From Thermoprotei archaeon (GTDB lineage Archaea > Thermoproteota > Methanomethylicia > Nezhaarchaeales > WYZ-LMO8), in NCBI GenBank assembly GCA_003649565.1, contig QMSF01000028.1:1-8227 (forward strand): 8,227 nucleotides of DNA. The letters run 5' to 3'. Positions 1 through 5,199 of the stretch are shown piece after piece (the stretch's first letter is position 1; the number at the start of each line of letters is the position of its first letter). The notes under the pieces are model-generated. The model saw nothing but the letters and a program-made list of their open reading frames with translations. It did not search any database and was not told where the DNA came from. Both the position numbers and the translations under genes were made by a program.

Positions 1-710
1 ATCTTATTTCTCTCTTCGAGAGGTCTATCCAGTAAGCCAGGGGTATCCACAACTTGAGCTATAGCTCCTCGCGGCCCCATTATATGCCCTAGACTTACAC
101 TCTTCGTTGTAAAGGGGTATTCAGCGACTTCCGGTTTAGCCGTAGAGACGCATTTAACAAATGACGATTTTCCTACGTTAGGTGCACCACTCACAATAAT
201 TGTAGGTACTGCGAAATCAAATGACGGAAGCTTTCTAAGCCTCTTTATTTCTGATAAAAGCCTCAAATCACTCTTGAGCTCCTTAATTATTGATGCAACT
301 CGCCCATAATACTCTCTACGAATTCTTGCGGCTTCAGAAATTGTTGTTGCCGCTCTAAGCTTAGACACATACTCCTTGCTAAGCCGCTCAACCATTGATG
401 CAGCCTTTGAAATTCTAGCCAAGGCTATTTTGAACTTATCCGGATCAATGACAACATAAAACAGGTCCCTATAAAATGGATGAAGAGAGTCAATTGACGG
501 TATGCTCTTCTTGATGCTTCTCAACCTATTAACCATGACGGAGGCTACAGTCCTTACTCTAGTAATTTCCTTTAACTTAGCGATTAGCAGCTTATCCCTC
601 TTGGTTGGCATCTTAACGGTTGCTTTGGAAGCTCTCCTAAAAGCCACGTCTATTAGCTGCTCAGGAGATGGTATGCTAGGCAGTTTGCTGAAAGGCTGCT
701 CTGAAGCCAT
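1..710 (-). CDS. nog1: Nog1-family GTPase, 5' part (C-terminus off the left edge)
   Basis: I translated this strand by hand; 236 codons are visible and the frame runs off the window. Residues about 1-165 are a charged helical region resembling the Nog1 N-terminal domain. A G domain follows: P-loop GAPNVGKSS at residues 175-183 (Lys181, Ser182), switch I YPFTTKS around 198-204, and the G3 motif DTPG at 222-225. The G4 (NKxD) and G5 motifs would lie beyond the edge. Eukaryotic Nog1 proteins are GTPases of large ribosomal subunit assembly; the archaeal ones are inferred to do the same. The ATG at 708-710 follows no clear Shine-Dalgarno sequence, and a TATA-like element sits about 34 bases upstream, so the mRNA is probably leaderless or nearly so. 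The gene is divergent from the proteasome gene. Family assignment is firm; the exact role is by homology. Confidence 0.9.
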   Translation of the reverse strand, partial: MASEQPFSKLPSIPSPEQLIDVAFRRASKATVKMPTKRDKLLIAKLKEITRVRTVASVMVNRLRSIKKSIPSIDSLHPFYRDLFYVVIDPDKFKIALARISKAASMVERLSKEYVSKLRAATTISEAARIRREYYGRVASIIKELKSDLRLLSEIKRLRKLPSFDFAVPTIIVSGAPNVGKSSFVKCVSTAKPEVAEYPFTTKSVSLGHIMGPRGAIAQVVDTPGLLDRPLEERNK

Positions 711-738
711 AGCGCTCTAATGGATTAAAGCCTAAGAT

Positions 739-749
739 CTTTATTAACT
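739..749 (-). promoter_or_regulatory. Candidate TATA element for the Nog1 gene
   Basis: On the minus strand this reads AGTTAATAAAG, centred about 34 bases before the ATG at 710. Archaeal initiation falls about 25 bases downstream of the TATA centre, which would leave a leader of only a few bases. That matches the absence of a ribosome-binding site. The assignment rests on position and AT content only. Confidence 0.4.
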
Positions 750-761
750 GCTCGTCAACCC

Positions 762-802
762 GAAAAGGTTTAAACAAGGCTTAGACAACTAAACTGCAGG
801 TG
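762..802 (+). promoter_or_regulatory. Promoter (BRE/TATA) and ribosome-binding site of the proteasome gene
   Basis: The stretch GAAAAGGTTTAAAC resembles a purine-rich BRE followed by a TATA box (TTTAAA, about 769-774). A start about 25 bases on would fall near 797. AGGTG at 798-802 then lies 5 bases before the ATG at 808 and resembles an archaeal Shine-Dalgarno core. If transcription starts near 797, the site would sit at the very 5' end of the mRNA, so the start point may be a few bases earlier. Confidence 0.5.
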
Positions 803-807
803 TCCTC

Positions 808-1446
808 ATGCAAGGTCTTAGAGATAATGCTTTTAACAGTCAAATAGGTGCGCATTGGGCTTTAGGTGCCACGACAGTGGGGCTTAAGGTTAATGATGGC
901 ATAGTTTTGGCATCAGAAAAAAGGGTTAGCTATGGCTTTACCGTGACAAGCAAATCAGCTAAAAAAGTATTCAAGATAACTGATTACCTCGGAATAGCGT
1001 GCGCTGGCCTAATAGGTGATATGCAAGCCATAGCTAGAAGCCTAAGAGCAGAAGTTAGGCTCTACGAATTAGATGTAAACAGGAGAATGTCCATTAGAGC
1101 GGCAGCAAAATTACTAGCAAACATCCTATTTGGTCAGAGACACATGCCGTTAATAAGCGAGACTTTAGTCGGTGGCCTTGATGAAACAGGCCCTCATCTA
1201 TACGTGTTAGATGCCATAGGCTCCTTAATAGAGGATGACTATGCAGCACTTGGAAGTGGATCGACAATAGCAATAGGCATACTCGAGGCAAATTACAAGA
1301 AGGATCTATCGATAGACGATGCAAAAAGCTTAGCAATAAAGGCAGTTAAAGCAGCTATAGAAAGAGATGCTCTAAGCGGCGACGGCATTGACATGCTAGC
1401 AATAACTAAGAGTGGAGTCGAAGAGAAATTCGAGGCTATTAAATAG
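808..1446 (+). CDS. psmB: Proteasome beta subunit with Ala at the catalytic Thr1 position
   Basis: This 212-residue Ntn-hydrolase-fold protein matches archaeal 20S proteasome beta subunits along its length. After a 20-residue propeptide ending in the conserved Gly20, the mature start would be ATTVG, where active subunits have TTTVG. In mature numbering it keeps Glu17, Lys33, the GSGS motif near 129 and the Asp and Ser of RDALSG near 166-169. Only Thr1 is missing (codon GCC, 868-870). Thr1 is both the nucleophile and the residue needed for self-processing, so I infer an inactive subunit that keeps its propeptide. Many Thermoproteota encode two beta subunits, so this is probably the structural partner of an active one elsewhere. 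The gene has its own TATA box and ribosome-binding site, and ends 1 nt from the convergent Taw1 gene. Family certain; inactivity inferred. Confidence 0.95.
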   Translation: MQGLRDNAFNSQIGAHWALGATTVGLKVNDGIVLASEKRVSYGFTVTSKSAKKVFKITDYLGIACAGLIGDMQAIARSLRAEVRLYELDVNRRMSIRAAAKLLANILFGQRHMPLISETLVGGLDETGPHLYVLDAIGSLIEDDYAALGSGSTIAIGILEANYKKDLSIDDAKSLAIKAVKAAIERDALSGDGIDMLAITKSGVEEKFEAIK

Positions 1447-1447
1447 T

Positions 1448-2425
1448 TTAAGGCTTCACTTTAACTGGCTCACCAATTCTTGAGAGCAATGCAACCCTCG
1501 AACTCAGGCTATCAGCTATTAACTGATAACCAGTAATTCTACTTAGTCTTCTTGCGAACTCGAGTATATGTGAGTGCTTAGGCATGTTCTCCAATTTTAA
1601 TCTAAATCTCGAATATCCTAAATACATGTAGCCCTTTATCTCGACATACCAAGGCTCAGCCATAGATATCAGCTTTGCAAATCCTTTTAAGTCCCCTTCG
1701 TGATCATTAATACCCTTAATTAGCGTAATCCTAATGACTGTGGGGCATGTGAAGCTTTTTAGAAGCTCTAAGCTTCTCAGCAGCCTTTGCCAACAATCTG
1801 CTAAGCTGCTTCTTGATAGGGCTTTGAGCTTGTCTTCTGATGATGCGTTAACTGATACATAAAGCTGTGAAGGCTGTCCTTTCTCTAATAATTTCACCAA
1901 TCGCTCAGGGTACATACCATTAGTGACGAGGAAAGTTGTGAAGCCTTTGCTTCTACAAAGCTCTATGAAATCGCCTAGCTTATCGTAAAGAGTAGGCTCT
2001 CCAGCTAAGCTTATCGCGAAATGTTTTGGATGTAAAGCTTCTACATATCTCTCCTTTATTACCTTTGGATTAGACTTATAGCCGCTCAAAATTCTAAATT
2101 GGGCTTTAATGGCCTGCTCGAAAATAGTCTTTTCGTCGTCATAGGTCATGAACTCATCTTCTCTCCATGATGGAGTGCTGGGGTCACCTCTTTCTATTCT
2201 CCAGCAATGAAGACAGCTATTTGGACATGCTAACGTAGGAGTCATTTGTATGCATCTATGGCTTTCTATTCCATACCAGTTCTTATAGCAAAACCTATTA
2301 CTCGTCAAAGCAGCGTGAAGCCAGTGACACTTTTTTACTGCTGCCGTTTTCCTATTGCCAATTAATTGATATTTCTGTTGTCTTAATAAGCTAATGATAG
2401 CTGAAGTAGTCGATTGCGCTAGCAT
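1448..2425 (-). CDS. taw1: tRNA 4-demethylwyosine synthase (radical SAM, Taw1/TYW1)
   Basis: The 325-residue protein is close to the usual length of archaeal TYW1. The radical SAM motif CPNSCLHC has Cys67, Cys71 and Cys74, which bind the [4Fe-4S] cluster that cleaves S-adenosylmethionine. Three earlier cysteines, Cys33, Cys46 and Cys58, are spaced 13 and 12 residues apart, close to the spacing that binds the second cluster in archaeal TYW1. AGEPTLY (about 141-147) fits the SAM-binding part of the barrel. The enzyme condenses N1-methylguanosine at position 37 of tRNA-Phe with carbons 2 and 3 of pyruvate to build the tricyclic 4-demethylwyosine, acting in the cytoplasm after Trm5. A strong ribosome-binding site precedes the ATG. 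The gene is divergent from dphB and convergent with psmB. No later wyosine-pathway gene lies in the window. Confidence 0.93.
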   Translation of the reverse strand: MLAQSTTSAIISLLRQQKYQLIGNRKTAAVKKCHWLHAALTSNRFCYKNWYGIESHRCIQMTPTLACPNSCLHCWRIERGDPSTPSWREDEFMTYDDEKTIFEQAIKAQFRILSGYKSNPKVIKERYVEALHPKHFAISLAGEPTLYDKLGDFIELCRSKGFTTFLVTNGMYPERLVKLLEKGQPSQLYVSVNASSEDKLKALSRSSLADCWQRLLRSLELLKSFTCPTVIRITLIKGINDHEGDLKGFAKLISMAEPWYVEIKGYMYLGYSRFRLKLENMPKHSHILEFARRLSRITGYQLIADSLSSRVALLSRIGEPVKVKP

Positions 2426-2430
2426 TTATG

Positions 2431-2437
2431 ACCTCCC
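2431..2437 (-). promoter_or_regulatory. Ribosome-binding site of taw1
   Basis: On the minus strand GGGAGGT lies 5 bases before the ATG at 2425. It fixes the taw1 start. It also covers the first codons of a longer reading frame on the other strand (ATG at 2428), which argues against that ATG being the dphB start. Confidence 0.75.
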
Positions 2438-2484
2438 TGAAATCCTCTTTCAACTTGAATAGCAAACAGGGTGACATAAAGATT

Positions 2485-2493
2485 GAGGTGGAT
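2485..2493 (+). promoter_or_regulatory. Ribosome-binding site deciding the dphB start
   Basis: GAGGTGGAT closely resembles the archaeal consensus GAGGTGAT and lies 6 bases before the ATG at 2500. It supports that start over the in-frame ATG at 2428. Confidence 0.7.
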
Positions 2494-2499
2494 CTTTTC

Positions 2500-3276
2500 A
2501 TGTGCTTAACTTTCATAGGTATAGGTCTTACAGGGATGGGCTTAACGATAGAGGGACTTAAAGAAGCTCAAAATGCTGATTTCATCTTTATGGATTCATA
2601 TACAAGCATCTTACCTAATGGAGCATTAAACACGCTTAGCTCTTTGATAGGTAAGAACATTCAGCCCTTGAAGAGAGCTGATTTGGAAGGCCGAGGCTTA
2701 GTGAAGATTATCGAGTTAGCCAAGAGAAGTAAAGTCGCTCTTTTAGTTGCAGGCGACCCCTTCATAGCCACGACTCACATATCACTCAAAATAGAGGCAG
2801 CCAAAGCAGGTATACCAGTAAAGTACATACCTTCGGCATCAATACAAACAGTGATATCAGGCCTCACAGGCCTTTCGAATTATAAGTTTGGCAAGTCTGC
2901 AACTATCGTCTTCCCAGATAAAGGGCCAAATAATGCAGCCTATGAAGCTGTAAGAGACAATAAGTCACGTGGATTACATACATTACTATATCTGGATTTA
3001 GAGGTTGAAATCTCAAGAGCCATGACAATAAATGAGGGCATTAAAATTCTCCTCGAATTAGAGAGTAAAAGAGGTGAAGGAGTAATTAACAGCGACATGC
3101 TGGTCATAGGTATCGCGAGGGCTTGTTGGAAGGATAGCATCATAAAAGCCTCTAAGCTATCTAAAATCTTACATTATGACTTTGGTCCTCCTCCTCACGT
3201 CCTAATAATTCCCGGTTCTCTCCATTTTATAGAGCTTGAAGCCCTAAGGTTATTTGCCGACATGGAGGATTATTAA
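2500..3276 (+). CDS. dphB: Diphthine synthase (diphthamide methyltransferase DphB)
   Basis: DphB uses S-adenosylmethionine to methylate the modified histidine of elongation factor EF-2, forming diphthine, the second stage of diphthamide synthesis. From the ATG at 2500 the protein is 258 residues, the normal family length, and opens with MCLTFIGIGL, the family's first strand and glycine loop. VAGDPFIATTH (about 83-93) is the GDP motif of the tetrapyrrole-methylase fold. SGLTGLSNYKFGKSATIVFP (about 120-139) matches the conserved central block. An in-frame ATG at 2428 would add 24 residues unlike the family and overlap the taw1 ribosome-binding site, so I rejected it. The stop overlaps the next start by one base (TAATG), so the three downstream genes form an operon. 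The partner Dph2 is not in the window. Confidence 0.93.
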   Translation: MCLTFIGIGLTGMGLTIEGLKEAQNADFIFMDSYTSILPNGALNTLSSLIGKNIQPLKRADLEGRGLVKIIELAKRSKVALLVAGDPFIATTHISLKIEAAKAGIPVKYIPSASIQTVISGLTGLSNYKFGKSATIVFPDKGPNNAAYEAVRDNKSRGLHTLLYLDLEVEISRAMTINEGIKILLELESKRGEGVINSDMLVIGIARACWKDSIIKASKLSKILHYDFGPPPHVLIIPGSLHFIELEALRLFADMEDY

Positions 3277-3542
3277 TGAAGCCCTGGAGTAATGATGAGG
3301 AAAGACTCTTAAGATACTTCAACTACGTGGAAAAAACAATAAGAAATATTGTCATAAAGGCCTCCGATGATCTTAGAGATAAAATTGAAAAGATAATAGA
3401 TAACGCAAAGCGCTATTATGAAGATGCAAAGCACTATATGAACTTAAGAGATTATCCCACAAGCTATGTATGCATAGCATACTGCGAAGGCCTATTAGAT
3501 GCTCTAAAGCTTCTAAATCTAGTGGAAGTGGTTGAAAGATGA
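3276..3542 (+). CDS. DUF357-family small helical protein
   Basis: This 88-residue protein is charged and almost entirely helical by composition. The core RDKIEKIIDNAKRYYEDAKH, followed by YPTSYVCIAYCEGLLDALK, matches what I know of the archaeal DUF357 family. No catalytic motif, signal peptide or membrane segment is visible. The function is unknown. GGAGGAT at 3264-3270 lies 5 bases before the ATG, inside the end of dphB. The gene overlaps dphB by 1 base and ribL by 4, so it is translated within one operon. The fold suggests a paired-helix domain that could bind a partner protein, but this is inference. Confidence 0.8.
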   Translation: MKPWSNDEERLLRYFNYVEKTIRNIVIKASDDLRDKIEKIIDNAKRYYEDAKHYMNLRDYPTSYVCIAYCEGLLDALKLLNLVEVVER

Positions 3543-4000
3543 CTAAAAACAGAAAGAAAGTTATGGTTGCTGGTGTCTTTGACATAATACATCCCGGGCA
3601 CATATACCTTATATCAAAAGCGTCAGAGCTTGGAGATGTAATAGTAGTTGTAGCTCGAGACTCGACAGTTGAGAGACTTAAAGGAAGAAGGCCCATAATC
3701 CCTGAAGAACAACGACTTGAGGTAATCAAAAACATAAAGAACGTTTCAGATGCCATTTTAGGTCATGAAGGAGAAGATATGCTCAAAATAGTAGAGGAAA
3801 TAAAACCAGACATAATAATGCTAGGGCCCAACCAAAACTTCGATGAAAAGGATTTAAAGAGAAAACTCGAAGCAAGAGGACTCAAAGTTGAGATAGTAAG
3901 GCTTCAAGAGCTCTATAACGTTCATAAGCTATGTAGCTCATCAAAAATAATAAGAGAAATTCTATCGAGAAGCCGAGATTTTGAAAACTTATCTAAGTGA
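3539..4000 (+). CDS. ribL: Archaeal FAD synthase (cytidylyltransferase family, RibL type)
   Basis: The 153-residue protein is a single HxGH nucleotidyltransferase domain. HPGH is at 18-21 after the first strand (MVAGVFDIIHPGH). GRRPIIPEEQRLEVI spans 49-63. LGPNQNFDE at 95-103 takes the place of the usual LGxDQ loop. CSSSK at 132-136 corresponds to the ISSTK-like motif that binds phosphates. Archaeal RibL transfers an adenylyl group to FMN to make FAD, and single-domain proteins of this length are typical. The same family includes glycerol-3-phosphate and other cytidylyltransferases, so the substrate is inferred from similarity to RibL. The gene overlaps the DUF357 gene by 4 bases (ATGA) and ends the operon. 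GGAAGTGGT at 3524-3532 is its ribosome-binding site. Confidence 0.85.
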   Translation: MTKNRKKVMVAGVFDIIHPGHIYLISKASELGDVIVVVARDSTVERLKGRRPIIPEEQRLEVIKNIKNVSDAILGHEGEDMLKIVEEIKPDIIMLGPNQNFDEKDLKRKLEARGLKVEIVRLQELYNVHKLCSSSKIIREILSRSRDFENLSK

Positions 4001-4018
4001 ATGGTGCCGGGGGCGGGA

Positions 4019-4039
4019 CTTTCGGGGCAGATATGCCCA
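4019..4039 (-). other. T-loop intron of tRNA-Met, 21 nt, position 59/60
   Basis: The 21-nt insertion sits between A59 and T60 of the T loop. It forms a perfect bulge-helix-bulge. Exon bases 54-57 (TTCG) pair with intron bases 16-19 (CGAA). The 3-nt bulges are A58-A59/T and A-G/T60, and the inner stem GGGCA/TGCCC closes a 4-base loop. The T stem forms the outer helix. This is the substrate shape of the archaeal splicing endonuclease. Introns at 59/60 are known mainly from Thermoproteales and a few other TACK lineages. Confidence 0.9.
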
Positions 4040-4060
4040 TTCGAACCCGCGATAACCGGA

Positions 4061-4089
4061 TTCCACCTCTGACCTCCATACGTATGAGA
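4061..4089 (-). other. Anticodon-loop intron of tRNA-Met, 29 nt
   Basis: The anticodon loop is split by 29 nt. AATC occurs at both junctions, so the exact register cannot be read from sequence; cuts from 36/37 to 40/41 give the same mature tRNA. The best fold has exon T33-T36 (TCAT) pairing with intron GTGG (two wobbles). Bulges AA/T lie on both sides, giving a 38/39 cut, and there is an inner CTC/GAG helix. The textbook 37/38 register pairs poorly. The intron contains the perfect palindrome CATACGTATG (4077-4086). Confidence 0.75.
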
Positions 4090-4158
4090 TTATGAGTCCG
4101 GCGCCCTAGGCCCCTAGGCGACCCCGGCACCACGCTAACTCTCATCTCTCTTCAAAGC

Positions 4159-4167
4159 TTTAAAAAT
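4159..4167 (-). promoter_or_regulatory. TATA element of the tRNA-Met gene
   Basis: On the minus strand this reads ATTTTTAAA, centred about 35 bases before the mature tRNA 5' end. That leaves a short leader of about 8 bases for RNase P to remove. It lies in the short gap after rpiA, so the tRNA need not depend on rpiA transcription. Confidence 0.55.
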
Positions 4168-4860
4168 TTACTTAATTCTCTTAAGGATCTCGACGCCATC
4201 AGGCTTTCCAACATAAACAACATCAGCCACACCACAGAATAAGCCGACCTCGACAACGCCGGGTATTCCTTTAATCTTAGATTCCATTTCCCATGGATTA
4301 TCAAGGGGCTCGAAATATGCATCAATGATGAAGTTACCGTTATCTGTCACTAAAGGCCCATCTTTAAACCTACCAGCCTCTCTTAATTCGGGCCTGCCTT
4401 TTAATTCCTCAATCTTCCTCATAACAAATCTATATGCGAATGGTAGTACTTCTATTGGTATGGGCTTTGTTGAGCATAATTTATCGACTAGCTTATCGTA
4501 GCTTACAATGTATATTCTCCGCGAAGCCATAGAGGCGACAACCTTTTCTCTTGCTAATGCAGCACCTCTGCCCTTAATCATGTTAAGTTGACGATCCACC
4601 TCATCAGCTCCATCTACAATAACATCAATGCTGTCGACCAATTCTGTAGGCAAAAGCTCAAGCCCATACCTCATAGCCATTTGAATTGAGTGATGCGAAG
4701 TTGGTACAACCTTTATTTTCAAGCCCTTTTTAACTTCATTACCCAACATTGATGCAAAGCATTCCACTGTTGATCCTGTTCCCAAACCCAAAACCATTCC
4801 ATCGCGCATCTCGCGCAGAGCAGCTTTTGCAGCTTGGACTTTGCTTTCCTCAATGCTCAT
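4168..4860 (-). CDS. rpiA: Ribose-5-phosphate isomerase A
   Basis: RpiA interconverts ribose 5-phosphate and ribulose 5-phosphate, supplying ribose for nucleotides. The 230-residue protein has the family length. GLGTGST (25-31) forms the phosphate-binding loop, and VPTSHHS (52-58) matches the conserved second block. VDGADEVD (82-89) carries Asp83 and Asp86. KGRGAALAREK (96-106) carries Lys96 and Glu105, the probable catalytic base by alignment with bacterial RpiA. All expected active-site residues are present. The ribosome-binding site is weak (GAGG about 13 bases upstream, plus GTGAT). The gene lies between two same-strand tRNA genes, 49 nt after tRNA-Thr and 39 nt before tRNA-Met. It could be co-transcribed with tRNA-Thr; I see no separate TATA box. 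Confidence 0.95.
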   Translation of the reverse strand: MSIEESKVQAAKAALREMRDGMVLGLGTGSTVECFASMLGNEVKKGLKIKVVPTSHHSIQMAMRYGLELLPTELVDSIDVIVDGADEVDRQLNMIKGRGAALAREKVVASMASRRIYIVSYDKLVDKLCSTKPIPIEVLPFAYRFVMRKIEELKGRPELREAGRFKDGPLVTDNGNFIIDAYFEPLDNPWEMESKIKGIPGVVEVGLFCGVADVVYVGKPDGVEILKRIK

Positions 4861-4909
4861 CTCTACATCACATCCTCACGACAATGATGAATGATGAGGT
4901 GAGCAGTGA

Positions 4910-4994
4910 AGCCCCGGGCGGGATTTGAACCCGCGACCCCTGCCTCTTTGGATTATACCAAGGCAGTGCTCTAACCAGACTGAGCTACCGGGGC
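4910..4994 (-). tRNA. tRNA-Thr (GGT) with a 10-nt intron, CCA not encoded
   Basis: The cloverleaf is clear. The acceptor stem is GCCCCGG/CCGGGGC, the D stem GCTC/GAGC, the anticodon stem CTGCC/GGCAG and the T stem GCGGG/CCCGC with loop TTCAAAT. Without the insertion the anticodon loop is TTGGTAA, giving anticodon GGT for threonine. The discriminator base is T, as usual in archaeal tRNA-Thr, which supports the identity. The bases after it are TCA, so CCA must be added after transcription, unlike in the neighbouring tRNA-Met gene. The mature length is 75 nt before CCA. A BRE/TATA-like element lies about 37 bases upstream. Confidence 0.92.
4946..4955 (-). other. 10-nt intron of tRNA-Thr at position 37/38
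   Basis: The raw anticodon loop is 17 bases where 7 are expected. At the canonical 37/38 site the insertion is TAATCCAAAG. Its CCAA pairs perfectly with exon bases 32-35 (TTGG), and the 3' bulge is A-G/A38. On the other side T36-A37/T is continuous with the remaining AAT, so the inner helix is replaced by a 6-base loop (a bulge-helix-loop). Ten bases is about as short as such an intron can be while keeping the central helix. Confidence 0.85.
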
Positions 4995-5025
4995 TTAGCC
5001 GCTCAAGCTTTTCAGCTACGTCTCG

Positions 5026-5037
5026 CTTAAAATTTTT
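5026..5037 (-). promoter_or_regulatory. TATA element of the tRNA-Thr gene
   Basis: On the minus strand GAGAAAAATTTTAAG reads as a purine-rich BRE followed by a TATA box centred near 5031, about 37 bases before the mature 5' end. The spacing is the same as for tRNA-Met. Confidence 0.55.
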
Positions 5038-5052
5038 CTCGTAATGAAAAGA

Positions 5053-5081
5053 GGGAGAATGAAGAGGGGGGAGGGGGAGGG
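5053..5081 (+). repeat. G-rich tract with four G-runs
   Basis: G-runs of 3, 6, 5 and 3 bases occur at 5053-5055, 5066-5071, 5073-5077 and 5079-5081. The last three are separated by single A residues. The tract lies between the divergent tRNA-Thr and PhoU-like promoters. It is long enough to form a G-quadruplex on the plus strand. The rest of the 205-nt gap (4995-5199) holds only the two promoters and a ribosome-binding site. Confidence 0.5.
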
Positions 5082-5140
5082 CCATCGTGAATAGTGAAAA
5101 GATGATTATTTAACTTTGCACCCAACCTAAGTAAGTCTGA

Positions 5141-5158
5141 GGGAAAAATATATATTTT
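5141..5158 (+). promoter_or_regulatory. Promoter of the AbrB-PhoU gene
   Basis: GGGAAAAATATATATTTT combines a BRE-like purine run with a strong TATA box. Initiation would fall near 5178-5182, giving a leader of about 20 bases to the ATG at 5200. Confidence 0.6.
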
Positions 5159-5185
5159 TAGTTTGTAAAGTTTATAGGGCTATAA

Positions 5186-5195
5186 AGGAAGTGGT
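5186..5195 (+). promoter_or_regulatory. Ribosome-binding site deciding the PhoU-like start
   Basis: AGGAAGTGGT matches 8 of 10 bases of AGGAGGTGAT and ends 4 bases before the ATG at 5200. An upstream in-frame GTG at 5191 lies inside this element and cannot be served by it, so I chose the ATG. Confidence 0.65.
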
Positions 5196-5199
5196 ATTG

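Larger units (their letters stand above)
4002..4128 (-). tRNA. tRNA-Met (CAT), two introns, CCA encoded
   Basis: The strand folds as a full cloverleaf once two insertions are removed. The acceptor stem is GCCGGGG/CCCCGGC with discriminator A and an encoded CCA (4002-4004). The D stem is GCCT/GGGC. The anticodon stem is CCGGA/TCCGG with loop CTCATAA, giving anticodon CAT. The T stem is GCGGG/CCCGC with loop TTCGAAT. The 127-nt gene gives a 77-nt mature tRNA after removal of 29 and 21 nt. The stems look like archaeal elongator tRNA-Met. A CAT anticodon could also belong to tRNA-Ile2, whose C34 is modified to agmatidine, and the initiator lacks the expected three G-C pairs here. I favour elongator Met. 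A TATA element lies about 35 bases upstream. Confidence 0.88.

Noticed and set aside
868..873. Thr2 acting as the N-terminal nucleophile of the proteasome subunit
   Set aside because: Processing follows the conserved glycine and depends on Thr1; exposing Thr2 would need another protease and would shift the nucleophile out of place.
3373..3756. 127-codon minus-strand reading frame, and similar ones at 1094-1336, 2940-3143, 5871-6167, 7796-7999 and 502-720
   Set aside because: Each lies opposite a well-supported gene, has a composition unlike a folded protein, and shows no recognisable motif.
4002..4128. Reading the CAT tRNA as tRNA-Ile2 or initiator tRNA
   Set aside because: The anticodon stem lacks the three G-C pairs of an initiator, and the stems resemble elongator Met; Ile2 is not excluded from sequence alone but is less likely.
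4884..4897. Tandem ATGATGA, resembling C boxes of a C/D guide RNA
   Set aside because: No suitable D box (CTGA) lies within the normal size; the nearest is about 90 bases on and inside the antisense of tRNA-Thr.
4876..5085. Open reading frame of 69 codons on the minus strand
   Set aside because: It runs through the tRNA-Thr gene; the RGRGFKSRPG stretch is the usual translation of a tRNA T arm. No ribosome-binding site.
5191..5199. GTG start for the AbrB-PhoU protein
   Set aside because: It falls inside the ribosome-binding site that serves the ATG at 5200.
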